Below, one piece after another: positions 22,244 through 29,016 of a DNA stretch of 29,016 nucleotides. The notes beneath the pieces were generated by a model, which saw only the letters and a list, made by a program, of their open reading frames with translations, did no database searches and was not told where the DNA came from. The stretch comes from a virus. Position numbers and translations under genes: made by a program. Position 1 is the first letter of the stretch; every line of letters starts with the position of its first letter. The stretch covers positions 1-29,016 of IMG/VR virus record IMGVR_UViG_3300048929_000198. One strand, 5' to 3'.

Positions 22244-23403
22244 GCTGCTTTGTCCTTCTGATCTCTGACCGTGGGTACAGATCCTTTACGGGCTGGAGCT
22301 TCTGTGCCGCCCAGCCCAATAGCCTCGATAACCGCGTCCAGCTTGTTGTCGACGTCCTGGACGGCCTTCATGGTGATGCCGATCGCATCCTGCGCGGCGA
22401 TATTTTGACCGTCGCCCAAACCAGTCTGCTTGGTGAAGTCTTGGGCATAGGTGCCGATGTGGCGCCCTTCGTCAGCCACGCCTTCCTTGTAATCCCAAGC
22501 CTCAACAGGCATTGCCTTCAGCGCCTCGAGCGCTTCGCCGTCCTCGATAGTCTCTTTGTTCTCTTTCGCGTTCTCGTCGGATTTGAACAGCAGCCCACCG
22601 ATACCGCCCAAAAAGCTTCCGATCCCCTGAGCGCTGGCGGCGTTCATCTGCTGGTTCGTTTTCCACGCATCCAACTGCAAACCATATTGCTGGTTCAGTG
22701 TGCTTGCCTGACCGGCATAGCCCTGCATAGCGCCACTAAATCCAGAGTTCATGATGGTAGACGCAGCGAGCGATTGCCCGTTCGTCGCTTGGTTGCCAGA
22801 CAGAGCAGTACCGCTCGCTGCCACGCTACCGCCTGCGCCTGCTGCGGCTTGCGCTGGAAGGCCTTTGCCGAGGTTCACGACATCGGCCTTCAGGGCAAGG
22901 GCCTTGTCCCTCACGCCCTGTCTTGCTGTGTTTGCTGCGCCAGCTTCAGCAAGTGAAATACCGAGGTCTGAGGCCGCTTGCACGCCTGCGAACCGACCGC
23001 TTCCGGGTGTGACGCCCATCGAGGCGTTGGCGCGCTCTGTCGCTGCGCGGTTGGTCGCTGCCGCGGTCTGAACGTCGGCGCGCGCCTCCGCTGCTGCTTC
23101 CGCCTGTTTGGCCTCGGTCCCGTAATTCTTGGCCTCATTGATGAACTCGTCCTCAATGGGCTTGTAGACGCTCTCGTAGCGGGCTCGATCTTCTTTCGAC
23201 CATTTCGCCTGATCAGTCGCGAGGCCGAGCTGCTGTTCGGTGATTTTGTTGGTGAGGGCGTCCAGCTCTTTCTGACGACCCTCAGAAACCGCGAATGCAT
23301 CTTTCGCGAACGCAAGCCAGTTTTCACCGGTCTGCGCCTGCATGAGAGCCGCTTTGCCAATCTGAGGATCTGGTGCTGGTGCTGAATTGCTGCTTTTGCC
23401 CAT
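22240..23403 (-). CDS. Phage structural protein with C-terminal S74 intramolecular chaperone (387 aa)
   Basis: The N-terminal 270 residues are Ala/Gln/Gly-rich and helical, with few aromatics and a final Gly-rich GIGSFLGGIGGLLF segment. Residues about 273-365 form a Peptidase_S74-like domain: SDENAKENKETI, W-DYK-EG, RHIGTYAQDF, GDGQNIAAQDAIGITMKAVQDV. The autocleavage dyad S275-D276 is present. S74 domains trimerise the preceding fibre or spike, then cut themselves off. The upstream part lacks the beta-helix look of a fibre and resembles proteins found next to ejection genes in podoviruses. So this is a tail-tip, needle-like or ejection-associated component, not the adhesin. The ATG at 23403 follows an AGAAGG sequence. 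Confidence 0.7.
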   Translation of the reverse strand: MGKSSNSAPAPDPQIGKAALMQAQTGENWLAFAKDAFAVSEGRQKELDALTNKITEQQLGLATDQAKWSKEDRARYESVYKPIEDEFINEAKNYGTEAKQAEAAAEARADVQTAAATNRAATERANASMGVTPGSGRFAGVQAASDLGISLAEAGAANTARQGVRDKALALKADVVNLGKGLPAQAAAGAGGSVAASGTALSGNQATNGQSLAASTIMNSGFSGAMQGYAGQASTLNQQYGLQLDAWKTNQQMNAASAQGIGSFLGGIGGLLFKSDENAKENKETIEDGEALEALKAMPVEAWDYKEGVADEGRHIGTYAQDFTKQTGLGDGQNIAAQDAIGITMKAVQDVDNKLDAVIEAIGLGGTEAPARKGSVPTVRDQKDKAA

Positions 23404-23449
23404 GATGCTGCCTTCTGATGAGGGTCAGCGCTCATGCGCAATTTGCTAT

Positions 23450-23902
23450 CTATATATCGCGATGTCCGGTTTTTCCAGCGAAGCGTTCTGGTAGCCAGCG
23501 GCATTCTTCCCGCAACATACCGTAGACAATCAGATCTTCGCCGGCATCGCCTGCCTTGCGCATGAGACCTTCGCGCTTGAAGCCGAAATGCTCATTGAAC
23601 CGGATCGCATCGGCGTTGTTCACCGACACAAAGCTGTTGAGGCGAGGGTAGCCGAGTTGAAGAAATGGGTAGGCGAAAACCTTGATGATAAGCTCTCGTG
23701 TTATCCATCGCCGGCCGCCATCCGACACGACAGATACCCAACAGCCGCGGGTGGTGAAAGAATCGAAGACGACGATGCCGTGGACGTCCGCGCCGGTGCT
23801 TATAGCGATAGCTTTGGCGTCATCACGGAAGTGCAGCTTACCTCGGCTCGCTGCGAGCGCCACCAGCTCGTCATTTGGCGAGTAGACGACCTGCTTCGTC
23901 AT
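23450..23902 (-). CDS. GNAT-type N-acetyltransferase (phage)
   Basis: This 150-aa protein has a GNAT-like layout: a beta-rich first half (GIVVFDSF, CWVSVVSD), the helix RELIIKVFAYPFLQLG, the strand RLNSFVSVNNADAIRFNEHF and GFKREG, the usual N..A...E..GF...G of the acetyl-CoA-binding fold, then a final VYGMLREECRW strand. Small GNAT proteins are common in podovirus tail cassettes; their targets are unknown. It overlaps the upstream coiled-coil gene by 4 nt (ATGA) and is separated from the S74 gene by a 46-nt spacer. It is presumed active, though the Q/R-x-x-G-x-G/A loop is not obvious. Confidence 0.7.
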   Translation of the reverse strand: MTKQVVYSPNDELVALAASRGKLHFRDDAKAIAISTGADVHGIVVFDSFTTRGCWVSVVSDGGRRWITRELIIKVFAYPFLQLGYPRLNSFVSVNNADAIRFNEHFGFKREGLMRKAGDAGEDLIVYGMLREECRWLPERFAGKTGHRDI

Positions 23903-24141
23903 CGGATGAGCTTCCGTTGCAGGGCTTGAGCGACGGCGTTAAGCCGGTTCGATATTTCCTTGATGTCCTTCAGCAGCGCATTGAAGTCGTCTTGGGTCGG
24001 TGCCGCGGACACTTCTTTCGTCTTCACCTGCGCGAGCTGGAGCAACTCACGTAAGTCTTCCAGACGAACCGCTGCACGCTCTCGAGATCCAGAGCGCGAC
24101 CCGTCGAGCACTTCCAGTTTTTCGATGTGATTTGGCTGCAT
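23899..24141 (-). CDS. Small coiled-coil phage protein (80 aa)
   Basis: The start is either GTG at 24144, overlapping the stop of the previous gene (TAGTG), or the adjacent ATG at 24141. The ATG is better spaced from the GAGAG upstream. The product is helical: a basic RSGSRERAAVRLEDLRELL segment and a C-terminal heptad stretch (DFNALLKDIKEISNRLNAVAQ). It is co-translated between the propeller-like protein and the GNAT protein. No family is recognised; a tail or ejection cofactor is the likely role. Confidence 0.65.
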   Translation of the reverse strand: MQPNHIEKLEVLDGSRSGSRERAAVRLEDLRELLQLAQVKTKEVSAAPTQDDFNALLKDIKEISNRLNAVAQALQRKLIR

Positions 24142-24143
24142 CA

Positions 24144-25877
24144 CTAAACTCTCAGTTCATCGACAGAGGTCGCCAAAGATATGCTGCCGATCGGGATGTT
24201 GGACTGAACTGCTATCTCCCAGCAGCGCGCGTTTTTCGCGGCCAAGCGACATACCGAGCCGATTTTGTTGATGTTACCCACGAGTATCCCGTCGGCGTAA
24301 ACGCTGACATTGGCCGCCATGGGAGAAGGCAATGGCAACATCGGATCGCCGCCGACGGGATACTCGCCGAGCGCATGCTCATTGATTGCGGAACGGAGTT
24401 TACCAGATGCAAAGATCACATTGTTTTCAGCAGAAATTCTAGCAATCTCCGCTGCAATGCGCGCCTCATCGCTGGTGTCACTCACTGAGCCCTTGTCGAC
24501 GAGAATTGCTCCGAATGTACCTGGTCTAGGCATCCAGAACTCTTTCGACCGCCAAGAGAAGGGTTCTGGGAAACCAAAAGGATCATCGAAACGATAGATG
24601 TTCGTATCGCCAGGACGTTTGAAAAATAGCGCCGATGTCTCAACGTCAAAGAAAACAGCGTCAGCTGCTTCTCCTGAACGCTTAAGGAAAGGTTCGGCGT
24701 TGACGTTGACGAAAAGTGCACCCGCGGATCGATCTGCCACGGCATCCGTGATGTCGTAGAACATCAGATAGAGATTGCCGTGTTGAGCGCCGAGGGCAGT
24801 TTGAGGAGATAGAGCTTGCCAATCATCTCGGCGAAAAAGCTGCTCTGTAACGAGCGCTATTTCCCCCGTCGCTCTGACAGAAATGAGCCCGTCATTGCTG
24901 GGGTAGCAGATAGCGAAACCGAGATCGACAATTCCCCGCGCATTGATGCAGGGGAAGTTTGCTTCTAGCTTTACGCTCTGCATCGAGTCAGGGTGCGAGC
25001 CCGTCATCATGTACGGGTTCGCTTTCGTCAGCACGACGAGAACGGCACCAATCGATGCAATGCCAACCACGTCGCTGTCGCAAGTCAAAACATACTTTTC
25101 AGGCCACACGTGGGGGCGCCAAGGCTCGCAGAAATAGACGTCTCGACCAACGAATGCAGCCATCATCCCGTTGGGCATCGACGTTATGCCTGAGAGCGTG
25201 TCCTTCGGCTCGTCCCATCCGGCAGAAGGTAACGCTTCTTGAAAAGCGTCTACACCTACCTCATCGAGGAAATCGCTCGAAGAAACCGGCCTTTCTGCAA
25301 TGAAATAGAGGTATGTCCCGCTTGATCCCGTCTGTGAGCGGTAGATGCGCTGCCGAGTGATTGATCTACCTGCTGGGGCAGCTGCAAAGCCACTTAGCGT
25401 AACGGACTGTCCCGGCTTCCAGTCTAGAGCAGGAGACGCCGGGGAGGGTGCTGTCTCCTCTCCGAAGCTTGTTACAAACGTGTAGACATAGGTGCGAGTT
25501 TGAGTGTCGCCATTACCGGCTCCGCCAATGGTCGCTGTTAAGCCCGCGGAGGGGCGCGGGACGCGCAGCGGATACGTGATTCCTGCGACCCTAACTTTTG
25601 GAACCCCGTCACCAGTGAAATAGAGGCGATCTTGCGCCACCGGGCCGGGAACTGCATTGATTTCTTTGGGCCAAGACAACCACTGGTCTTGATGACGATA
25701 GATCGTCTTAGTCCCGTGCGCCACGGACTCGCCTGTCTTGAGCGATCCATTGATCGGGGTTAGTCCACCGTCGTCTAGCCGAACTCCAATAGCCTCAGTA
25801 GCCGCTGTTTCAGGCAAGAGACGCGGCAGTACGAGCGGCTTTTCACCTGCGAAGGCGGAGAGCGTGATGCGGGCCAA
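24144..25877 (-). CDS. Beta-propeller-like podovirus tail/virion protein (577 aa)
   Basis: The start is TTG at 25877, with GGGAG seven nt upstream; no better ATG lies nearby. The 577-aa protein is rich in short beta strands. It has a fibronectin-like segment around 120-205 (TYVYTFVTSFGEETAPSPAS, then RQRIYRSQTGSSGTYLYFIAE). It then has propeller-like blades: FVGRDVYFCEPWRPHVWPEK, DSDVVGIASIGAVLVVLTKA, PYMMTGSHPDSMQSVKLEAN, and VDLGFAICYPSNDGLISV. I recall this combination from conserved structural proteins of podovirus tail cassettes, where it is encoded beside DUF6682-type genes. No catalytic residues are evident. It is the largest tail component in this arm and is followed by a gene overlapping its stop. 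Confidence 0.65.
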   Translation of the reverse strand: MARITLSAFAGEKPLVLPRLLPETAATEAIGVRLDDGGLTPINGSLKTGESVAHGTKTIYRHQDQWLSWPKEINAVPGPVAQDRLYFTGDGVPKVRVAGITYPLRVPRPSAGLTATIGGAGNGDTQTRTYVYTFVTSFGEETAPSPASPALDWKPGQSVTLSGFAAAPAGRSITRQRIYRSQTGSSGTYLYFIAERPVSSSDFLDEVGVDAFQEALPSAGWDEPKDTLSGITSMPNGMMAAFVGRDVYFCEPWRPHVWPEKYVLTCDSDVVGIASIGAVLVVLTKANPYMMTGSHPDSMQSVKLEANFPCINARGIVDLGFAICYPSNDGLISVRATGEIALVTEQLFRRDDWQALSPQTALGAQHGNLYLMFYDITDAVADRSAGALFVNVNAEPFLKRSGEAADAVFFDVETSALFFKRPGDTNIYRFDDPFGFPEPFSWRSKEFWMPRPGTFGAILVDKGSVSDTSDEARIAAEIARISAENNVIFASGKLRSAINEHALGEYPVGGDPMLPLPSPMAANVSVYADGILVGNINKIGSVCRLAAKNARCWEIAVQSNIPIGSISLATSVDELRV

Positions 25878-25897
25878 TGATTATCTCCCTTCTTGCG

Positions 25898-26326
25898 CTA
25901 CGAGCTGGCGACCCACTCCGAAGGGGCTAGGATCTGCGCTGCGCGGGTCTCGCCAAAGAGGGTTAAAGCGATCTGCTGCAAGAGAGGCCATAACTCGTGA
26001 TCAGAGCGATATGACGAAGCAGATTCGAAGATTTTGCGTGTTCTCAGGTTTTGCTGCTCCATAGCCGTTCCGACGAGATCAGCCTCTGCCGGCGTCAGCC
26101 GTTCCCACAAATGAACCGGGTAAATGACTGCGACCATGTTTGGGCCTGGGTCAACGGGCGGTTCATAGGCAACCCACCCGCCATCCAAGGGTAGGAAGTT
26201 CTCACCGGGCTTCAAAGGGTAGACTGTGGTGCCCTCCGGATAAGAAGCGCGGATTTCTTCAGATGGTTCTGAGATCGTCTGCCAATATCCCACTTCAGGA
26301 TGATAAAATCCGTGTTCTTCGCTCAT
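25898..26326 (-). CDS. Tail-fibre accessory/assembly-type protein (142 aa)
   Basis: The N-terminus HGFYHPEVGYWQTISEP, then YPEGTTVYPLKPGENF and LDGGWVAYEPP, resembles the start of small proteins encoded directly after phage tail fibres. The second half is helical (LTPAEADLVGTAMEQQNLRT). An AGGAGAG overlapping the fibre stop region sets the ATG at 26326. Position directly downstream of the fibre supports a fibre assembly or tip-capping role. It carries no enzymatic motif, and a virion component remains possible. Confidence 0.6.
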   Translation of the reverse strand: MSEEHGFYHPEVGYWQTISEPSEEIRASYPEGTTVYPLKPGENFLPLDGGWVAYEPPVDPGPNMVAVIYPVHLWERLTPAEADLVGTAMEQQNLRTRKIFESASSYRSDHELWPLLQQIALTLFGETRAAQILAPSEWVASS

Positions 26327-26336
26327 CGGCGCTCTC

Positions 26337-27485
26337 CTAGATCTGTTCCCACCAAGACGTTAACCCAAGAAACGCGTTGCCCTGAGTGAGCCGGTAGTAA
26401 TGCCCTGGCGGGACAAGAAACATCGGATAGGCATAGTAGTATGTGGTGTCCGAGTTGACGATTTTTTCTGGTCTCGGCGGAGTGAACCACGTGTTCATGT
26501 TTGCGGAGATCTGACCTTCGCAGAACGAGTATCTTGCCCACCCGGCTGGCGCCACGGTAATGGCTCGACCTGTAGTGTTCTGATAGACGGTCCCCGCTTG
26601 GCGGTTTGCCACCACGTCCTGCCATATCTGATTGACGCCGAAGCTACCCGCAGCGATAGCTGCCTTGACTGCTGCTGCATCGGGAAACTTGTCCGCCACG
26701 CCGGCTTGTATTTGAGCCGCTGAAGCTTTGTTGCCGAGTCGTATGTCGTTGATCGTCGTTACGCCGGTATTGCGCGCTATTCGGAAAGGTCCATCGATAT
26801 ATGAACCGTCGTCGGAGAAGCGAAAGAAACCGAGATCCGACCCCACGTTTTCGCCTGCCTCGAGATCAAAAGCAGCGCCCATTTTCCATCGAAGCTTACC
26901 GCCTGTGGTTAAATGCAGCATCTTTTCGGCGCCAGCATTACCATCAAGTGCGAGCGGGGCTTTCATCGTGTCGCCCCCGGTCTTAGAAACCTTTCCGGCC
27001 AGCGCATTCAACATGGTGGTGGCAAAGTTGGGGTCGTTGCCCAACGCTGCGGCCAGCTCTTTGAGAGTGTCGAGGGCGGCCGGTGAGCTATCGACCAAAC
27101 TGGCAATCTTCTGCTCTACAAATTCGGTAATGGTGACTGTATCGGCCTTGCTGCTCAATGCGCTGTACGCGTCAGAGATGAGATTGATTAGCTCTCCCAG
27201 AGCCCCAGCCGTCATCCTGATATCAAGTCGAGATCCGGCCACGAAAGGTTTAGCAGTAGACCCGTCTTGTGCTCTCACGACGGTCAACGTGGCGTTGTTG
27301 CGTGAGGTGACGCGAACCACTTCAGTATTACCCGCCGCGTCGAGGATGGTGGCAGGATGCCAGTCGCCTTGAGCAAGCGCAGGGAACTTACCCGCGTCAC
27401 TGCTCTGGATCGTGAGCGTCGTGGCTTCTGATGTTATGGACGCTGCGAGGCTGGAAATAGCAAGGTTAGCGAGCTTGAGTGCCAT
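26337..27485 (-). CDS. Tail fibre protein (382 aa)
   Basis: Residues 1-95 are a beta-rich attachment-like domain (ATTLTIQSSDAGKFP, EVVRVTSRNNATLTVVRAQD). Around 115-165 is the classic phage fibre segment SSPAALDTLKELAAALGNDP followed by NFATTMLNALAGKVSKTGGD. The middle is a Gly-rich shaft and the C-terminal about 90 residues are aromatic-rich (NTWFTPPRPEK, YYYAYPMFLVPPGHYYR), probably the receptor-binding tip. Its ATG shares one base with the preceding stop (TGATG), and a GGGGAG precedes it. Together with the fibre at 2490-4835 the window encodes two different adhesins on opposite strands. Confidence 0.8.
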   Translation of the reverse strand: MALKLANLAISSLAASITSEATTLTIQSSDAGKFPALAQGDWHPATILDAAGNTEVVRVTSRNNATLTVVRAQDGSTAKPFVAGSRLDIRMTAGALGELINLISDAYSALSSKADTVTITEFVEQKIASLVDSSPAALDTLKELAAALGNDPNFATTMLNALAGKVSKTGGDTMKAPLALDGNAGAEKMLHLTTGGKLRWKMGAAFDLEAGENVGSDLGFFRFSDDGSYIDGPFRIARNTGVTTINDIRLGNKASAAQIQAGVADKFPDAAAVKAAIAAGSFGVNQIWQDVVANRQAGTVYQNTTGRAITVAPAGWARYSFCEGQISANMNTWFTPPRPEKIVNSDTTYYYAYPMFLVPPGHYYRLTQGNAFLGLTSWWEQI

Positions 27486-28111
27486 CAGTAATAGCTCCCC
27501 TTAGTGCGTGGGCGAGCGCCCTGTTGGCCTTTGGCGACTTTCATCGGGAGACTGTCGAGAAATGCGGCGAATTCGCTCTGCAGCAGCGTTCCCATCTGCG
27601 GGTTAGGTCCGGTGTCATCGGTCGGCAGCATGAGCACCCGGGCCGCGGCACCTTTCCCAATGTCCGTGCCGTATTTCTCGACGAGGAAGTCCGGAAGGGT
27701 GGATGCCGATCGCGACGGCTTTAGGATCAGCCGAACCTTCAATGTTCCCGCATTGTACGGAACGACTTGGATCACGCCGGGCTTGATCTGTGTGATGAAT
27801 CGAGATGTCGCGCCCGTTGGCTCCTCCGCATCCCAGCCGGGGAAATTCTCATCGAGCCATTCGGGTGTTTGAGGAGTGAGCGAGATGCCGTCGAGCGTCG
27901 CCGTTTCGATACGAACGATTTCAGCGTCCGCTACCGCCGTCAGAGCACTCCCTTCGTCATCGTCAATCGTGATCGAAGCACGCTCGCGCCAAAGATCGAC
28001 CTTCTCGCAGATATCGCGTGCCGCGTCACGAAGGTAGCGGACGGCAACAGGGTCAGAACAGTTCGGCGCGTGAATGAGGACTTCGGGGAGGAGGTCGTCG
28101 ATGTCGCGCAT
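27485..28111 (-). CDS. Phage tail connector/adaptor-like protein (208 aa)
   Basis: This 208-aa protein starts with DIDDLLPEVLIHAPNCSDPV and AVRYLRDAARDICEKVDLWR, which I recognise as the opening of small adaptor proteins common in podovirus and siphovirus structural cassettes. Strands around IVRIETATLDGISL and IQVVPYNAGTLKVRLILKPS and a C-terminal helix-turn region follow. It overlaps the DUF6682-type gene and the fibre gene by one base at each end, so all three are translationally coupled. The likely role is a head-tail or tail-fibre joint; no biochemical activity is expected. Confidence 0.65.
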   Translation of the reverse strand: MRDIDDLLPEVLIHAPNCSDPVAVRYLRDAARDICEKVDLWRERASITIDDDEGSALTAVADAEIVRIETATLDGISLTPQTPEWLDENFPGWDAEEPTGATSRFITQIKPGVIQVVPYNAGTLKVRLILKPSRSASTLPDFLVEKYGTDIGKGAAARVLMLPTDDTGPNPQMGTLLQSEFAAFLDSLPMKVAKGQQGARPRTKGSYY

Positions 28112-28815
28112 CAGCGCCTCCTATTCGGGTTTGCAGCGGATTCGACCTGCACCTTGATACCTACTGCGGTGGCAAACATCTGGTAGTGCGAAAGCGCTTT
28201 GTTAGGATCGCCAGCGATATCGTCCTTGGAGAAGGCCCTGAACAACACATAGTCGAGCAGTGGAACGGAGTACGGCTCCGGTAGGCCTGTCTCGACATCC
28301 CATGCGTCGAGCGTAGCCTCGTCCTTGTTTTGGAGAGGCGTCACGGCGGCAGGGAGGTACGATATCGCCACCTCGACAGTCCCGGTGCCGTCATTGCCAG
28401 GGTAAGAGTAGAACTCCAACGGCAAGTTCTCGTCGAATACGACTTGGCGCACTTCTTTGCGGAATGGTTGACCCGTAGGGCTGTGCCAGTTTGGCTCTTG
28501 CGCATCCAGCAGCGCTCGAGCTGCCGTCCGTATGACCCTGCCACCAATGCGGCTGGGGCCAGCGTCGACGAGATTGCGATTAACGCCGAGCAGCTGTAGC
28601 GGCGTCACGCCCTCAACAGTGCCGGGCAGCACATGGTGCGTCCCCGCGCTCAGCGAGAGGGGGGCCGTCATAGATGACGAAGATGGTTTTGCGAGGATGA
28701 CTGCCTTGACGGCTTCATTCAGCCAGGCTGCAAGCTCTGGGAGAGGCCAGCGCACATGCTTCTGGTCGAGGAGCTGGACGCTGGCGTTCTTAAGGATGTC
28801 TTTCGCCTTTGGCAT
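28111..28815 (-). CDS. DUF6682-type phage tail protein (234 aa)
   Basis: The start MPKAKDILKNASVQLLDQKH, then RWPLPELAAWLNEAVKAVIL, and further on LLDAQEPNWHS, FYSYPGNDGTG and VPLLDYVLFRAFSKDD...ALSHYQMF match the pattern I know for DUF6682 proteins of podovirus-like phages. These are encoded between the capsid and tail genes. The ATG at 28815 has no clear Shine-Dalgarno. It lies 3 nt after the stop of the preceding gene, so coupled translation is likely. Length is normal for the family and no truncation is seen. Role: tail tube or adaptor component, by context. Confidence 0.7.
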   Translation of the reverse strand: MPKAKDILKNASVQLLDQKHVRWPLPELAAWLNEAVKAVILAKPSSSSMTAPLSLSAGTHHVLPGTVEGVTPLQLLGVNRNLVDAGPSRIGGRVIRTAARALLDAQEPNWHSPTGQPFRKEVRQVVFDENLPLEFYSYPGNDGTGTVEVAISYLPAAVTPLQNKDEATLDAWDVETGLPEPYSVPLLDYVLFRAFSKDDIAGDPNKALSHYQMFATAVGIKVQVESAANPNRRR

Positions 28816-28818
28816 TGA

Positions 28819-29016
28819 TCACGCTTTGCTGGTTGCGCGGGCCTTTTTCGGCTTGACTACGGGGGCAGGAGCAACACCTTCTTCGGTGCCTTCGGTGCCT
28901 TCGGTGCCTTCGGTGCCTTCGGTGCCTTCGGTGCCTTCGGTGCCTTCGGTGCCTTCGGTGCCTTCGGTGCCTTCGGTGCCTTCGGTGCCTTCGGTGCCTT
29001 CGGTGCCTTCGGTGCC
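28819..29016 (-). CDS. C-terminal end of a phage protein with (Gly-Thr-Glu)15 tail (5' partial)
   Basis: An open minus-strand frame enters from the right edge and stops at TGA (28819-28821), giving 65 visible residues. The first 45 are a perfect (GTE)15 repeat, the last 20 are EGVAPAPVVKPKKARATSKA. The end is basic and Pro/Ala/Lys-rich, as in many small phage head or adaptor proteins encoded directly before DUF6682-type genes. What the upstream body encodes is not visible. Confidence 0.55.
   Translation of the reverse strand, partial: GTEGTEGTEGTEGTEGTEGTEGTEGTEGTEGTEGTEGTEGTEGTEEGVAPAPVVKPKKARATSKA
28882..29016. repeat. Perfect 9-bp tandem repeat, 15 copies, running off the window
   Basis: TTCGGTGCC is repeated 15 times without a single mismatch from 28882 to the end of the window. 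On the minus strand it reads GGC ACC GAA, giving Gly-Thr-Glu triplets in frame. Perfect identity implies recent expansion by slippage or gene conversion, and copy number may vary. The true array length is unknown because the window ends inside it. Confidence 0.95.

Noticed and set aside
1-29016. tRNA genes, CRISPR arrays, insertion sequences, integrase or attachment site
   Set aside because: No cloverleaf with CCA-end context, no spaced direct repeats, no transposase or recombinase motif and no flanking duplications were seen by reading. Small or degenerate ones could be missed without a covariance search.

Overview
The window holds part of a tailed-phage genome, either free or as a prophage. 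It carries late genes of podovirus type: a scaffold-like protein, small virion and fibre proteins, a DUF6682-type tail protein, a connector-like protein, a beta-propeller-like tail protein, an S74-chaperoned protein, and one enormous polyvalent PLxRFG protein. Base composition is GC-rich with a strong G/C preference at third codon positions. This fits an alphaproteobacterial host such as a Rhizobiales member, but no host gene is visible, so the host is inference. Terminase, portal, a recognisable major capsid protein, replication genes, integrase and repressor are all absent from the window.

Layout. Plus strand, 2-6047: the 3' part of an acidic scaffold-like gene, a tiny CsrA-family gene, an oppositely oriented DUF2971 gene (probable moron), a small virion protein translationally coupled to a tail fibre/spike, and an unrecognised 381-aa gene (second probable moron). 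Plus strand, 6169-20403: a single 4744-aa reading frame. In order it encodes a SleB-like cell-wall hydrolase, an M15-like peptidase, an Ala/Gly-rich hydrophobic region, two SH3-like repeats, an inorganic-pyrophosphatase-like domain, an N6-adenine methylase, an SNF2 helicase, a JAB/RadC-like metalloprotease and the PLxRFG C-terminal region with hydrophobic segments. A small gene follows at 20470-20916. Minus strand, 29016-20906: a compact operon-like tail cassette, mostly joined by 1-4 nt overlaps, running from a (Gly-Thr-Glu)n-tailed protein to an internal-virion-like protein. The two arms meet stop to stop with an 11-nt overlap. No stretch over 300 bases lacks a gene.

How the parts work together (inference): the minus-strand cassette builds the tail and ejection apparatus. 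The giant protein would be packaged and injected, opening peptidoglycan and then modifying or remodelling incoming DNA. The CsrA-like, DUF2971 and 381-aa proteins are probable host-manipulation or competition functions.

The most notable observation is that the giant frame contains two small genes in its +1 frame (11381-11689 and 17441-17650). Both lie exactly in disordered linkers between domain blocks, and in both the G/C third-position bias follows the nested frame, not the giant frame. This suggests that the giant gene was assembled by fusing three ancestral ORFs straight through two small genes that remain readable. A second DNA-level signal is strong enrichment of the palindrome CGGTACCG (12 copies by eye), concentrated in the giant gene and present in all three of its reading phases.
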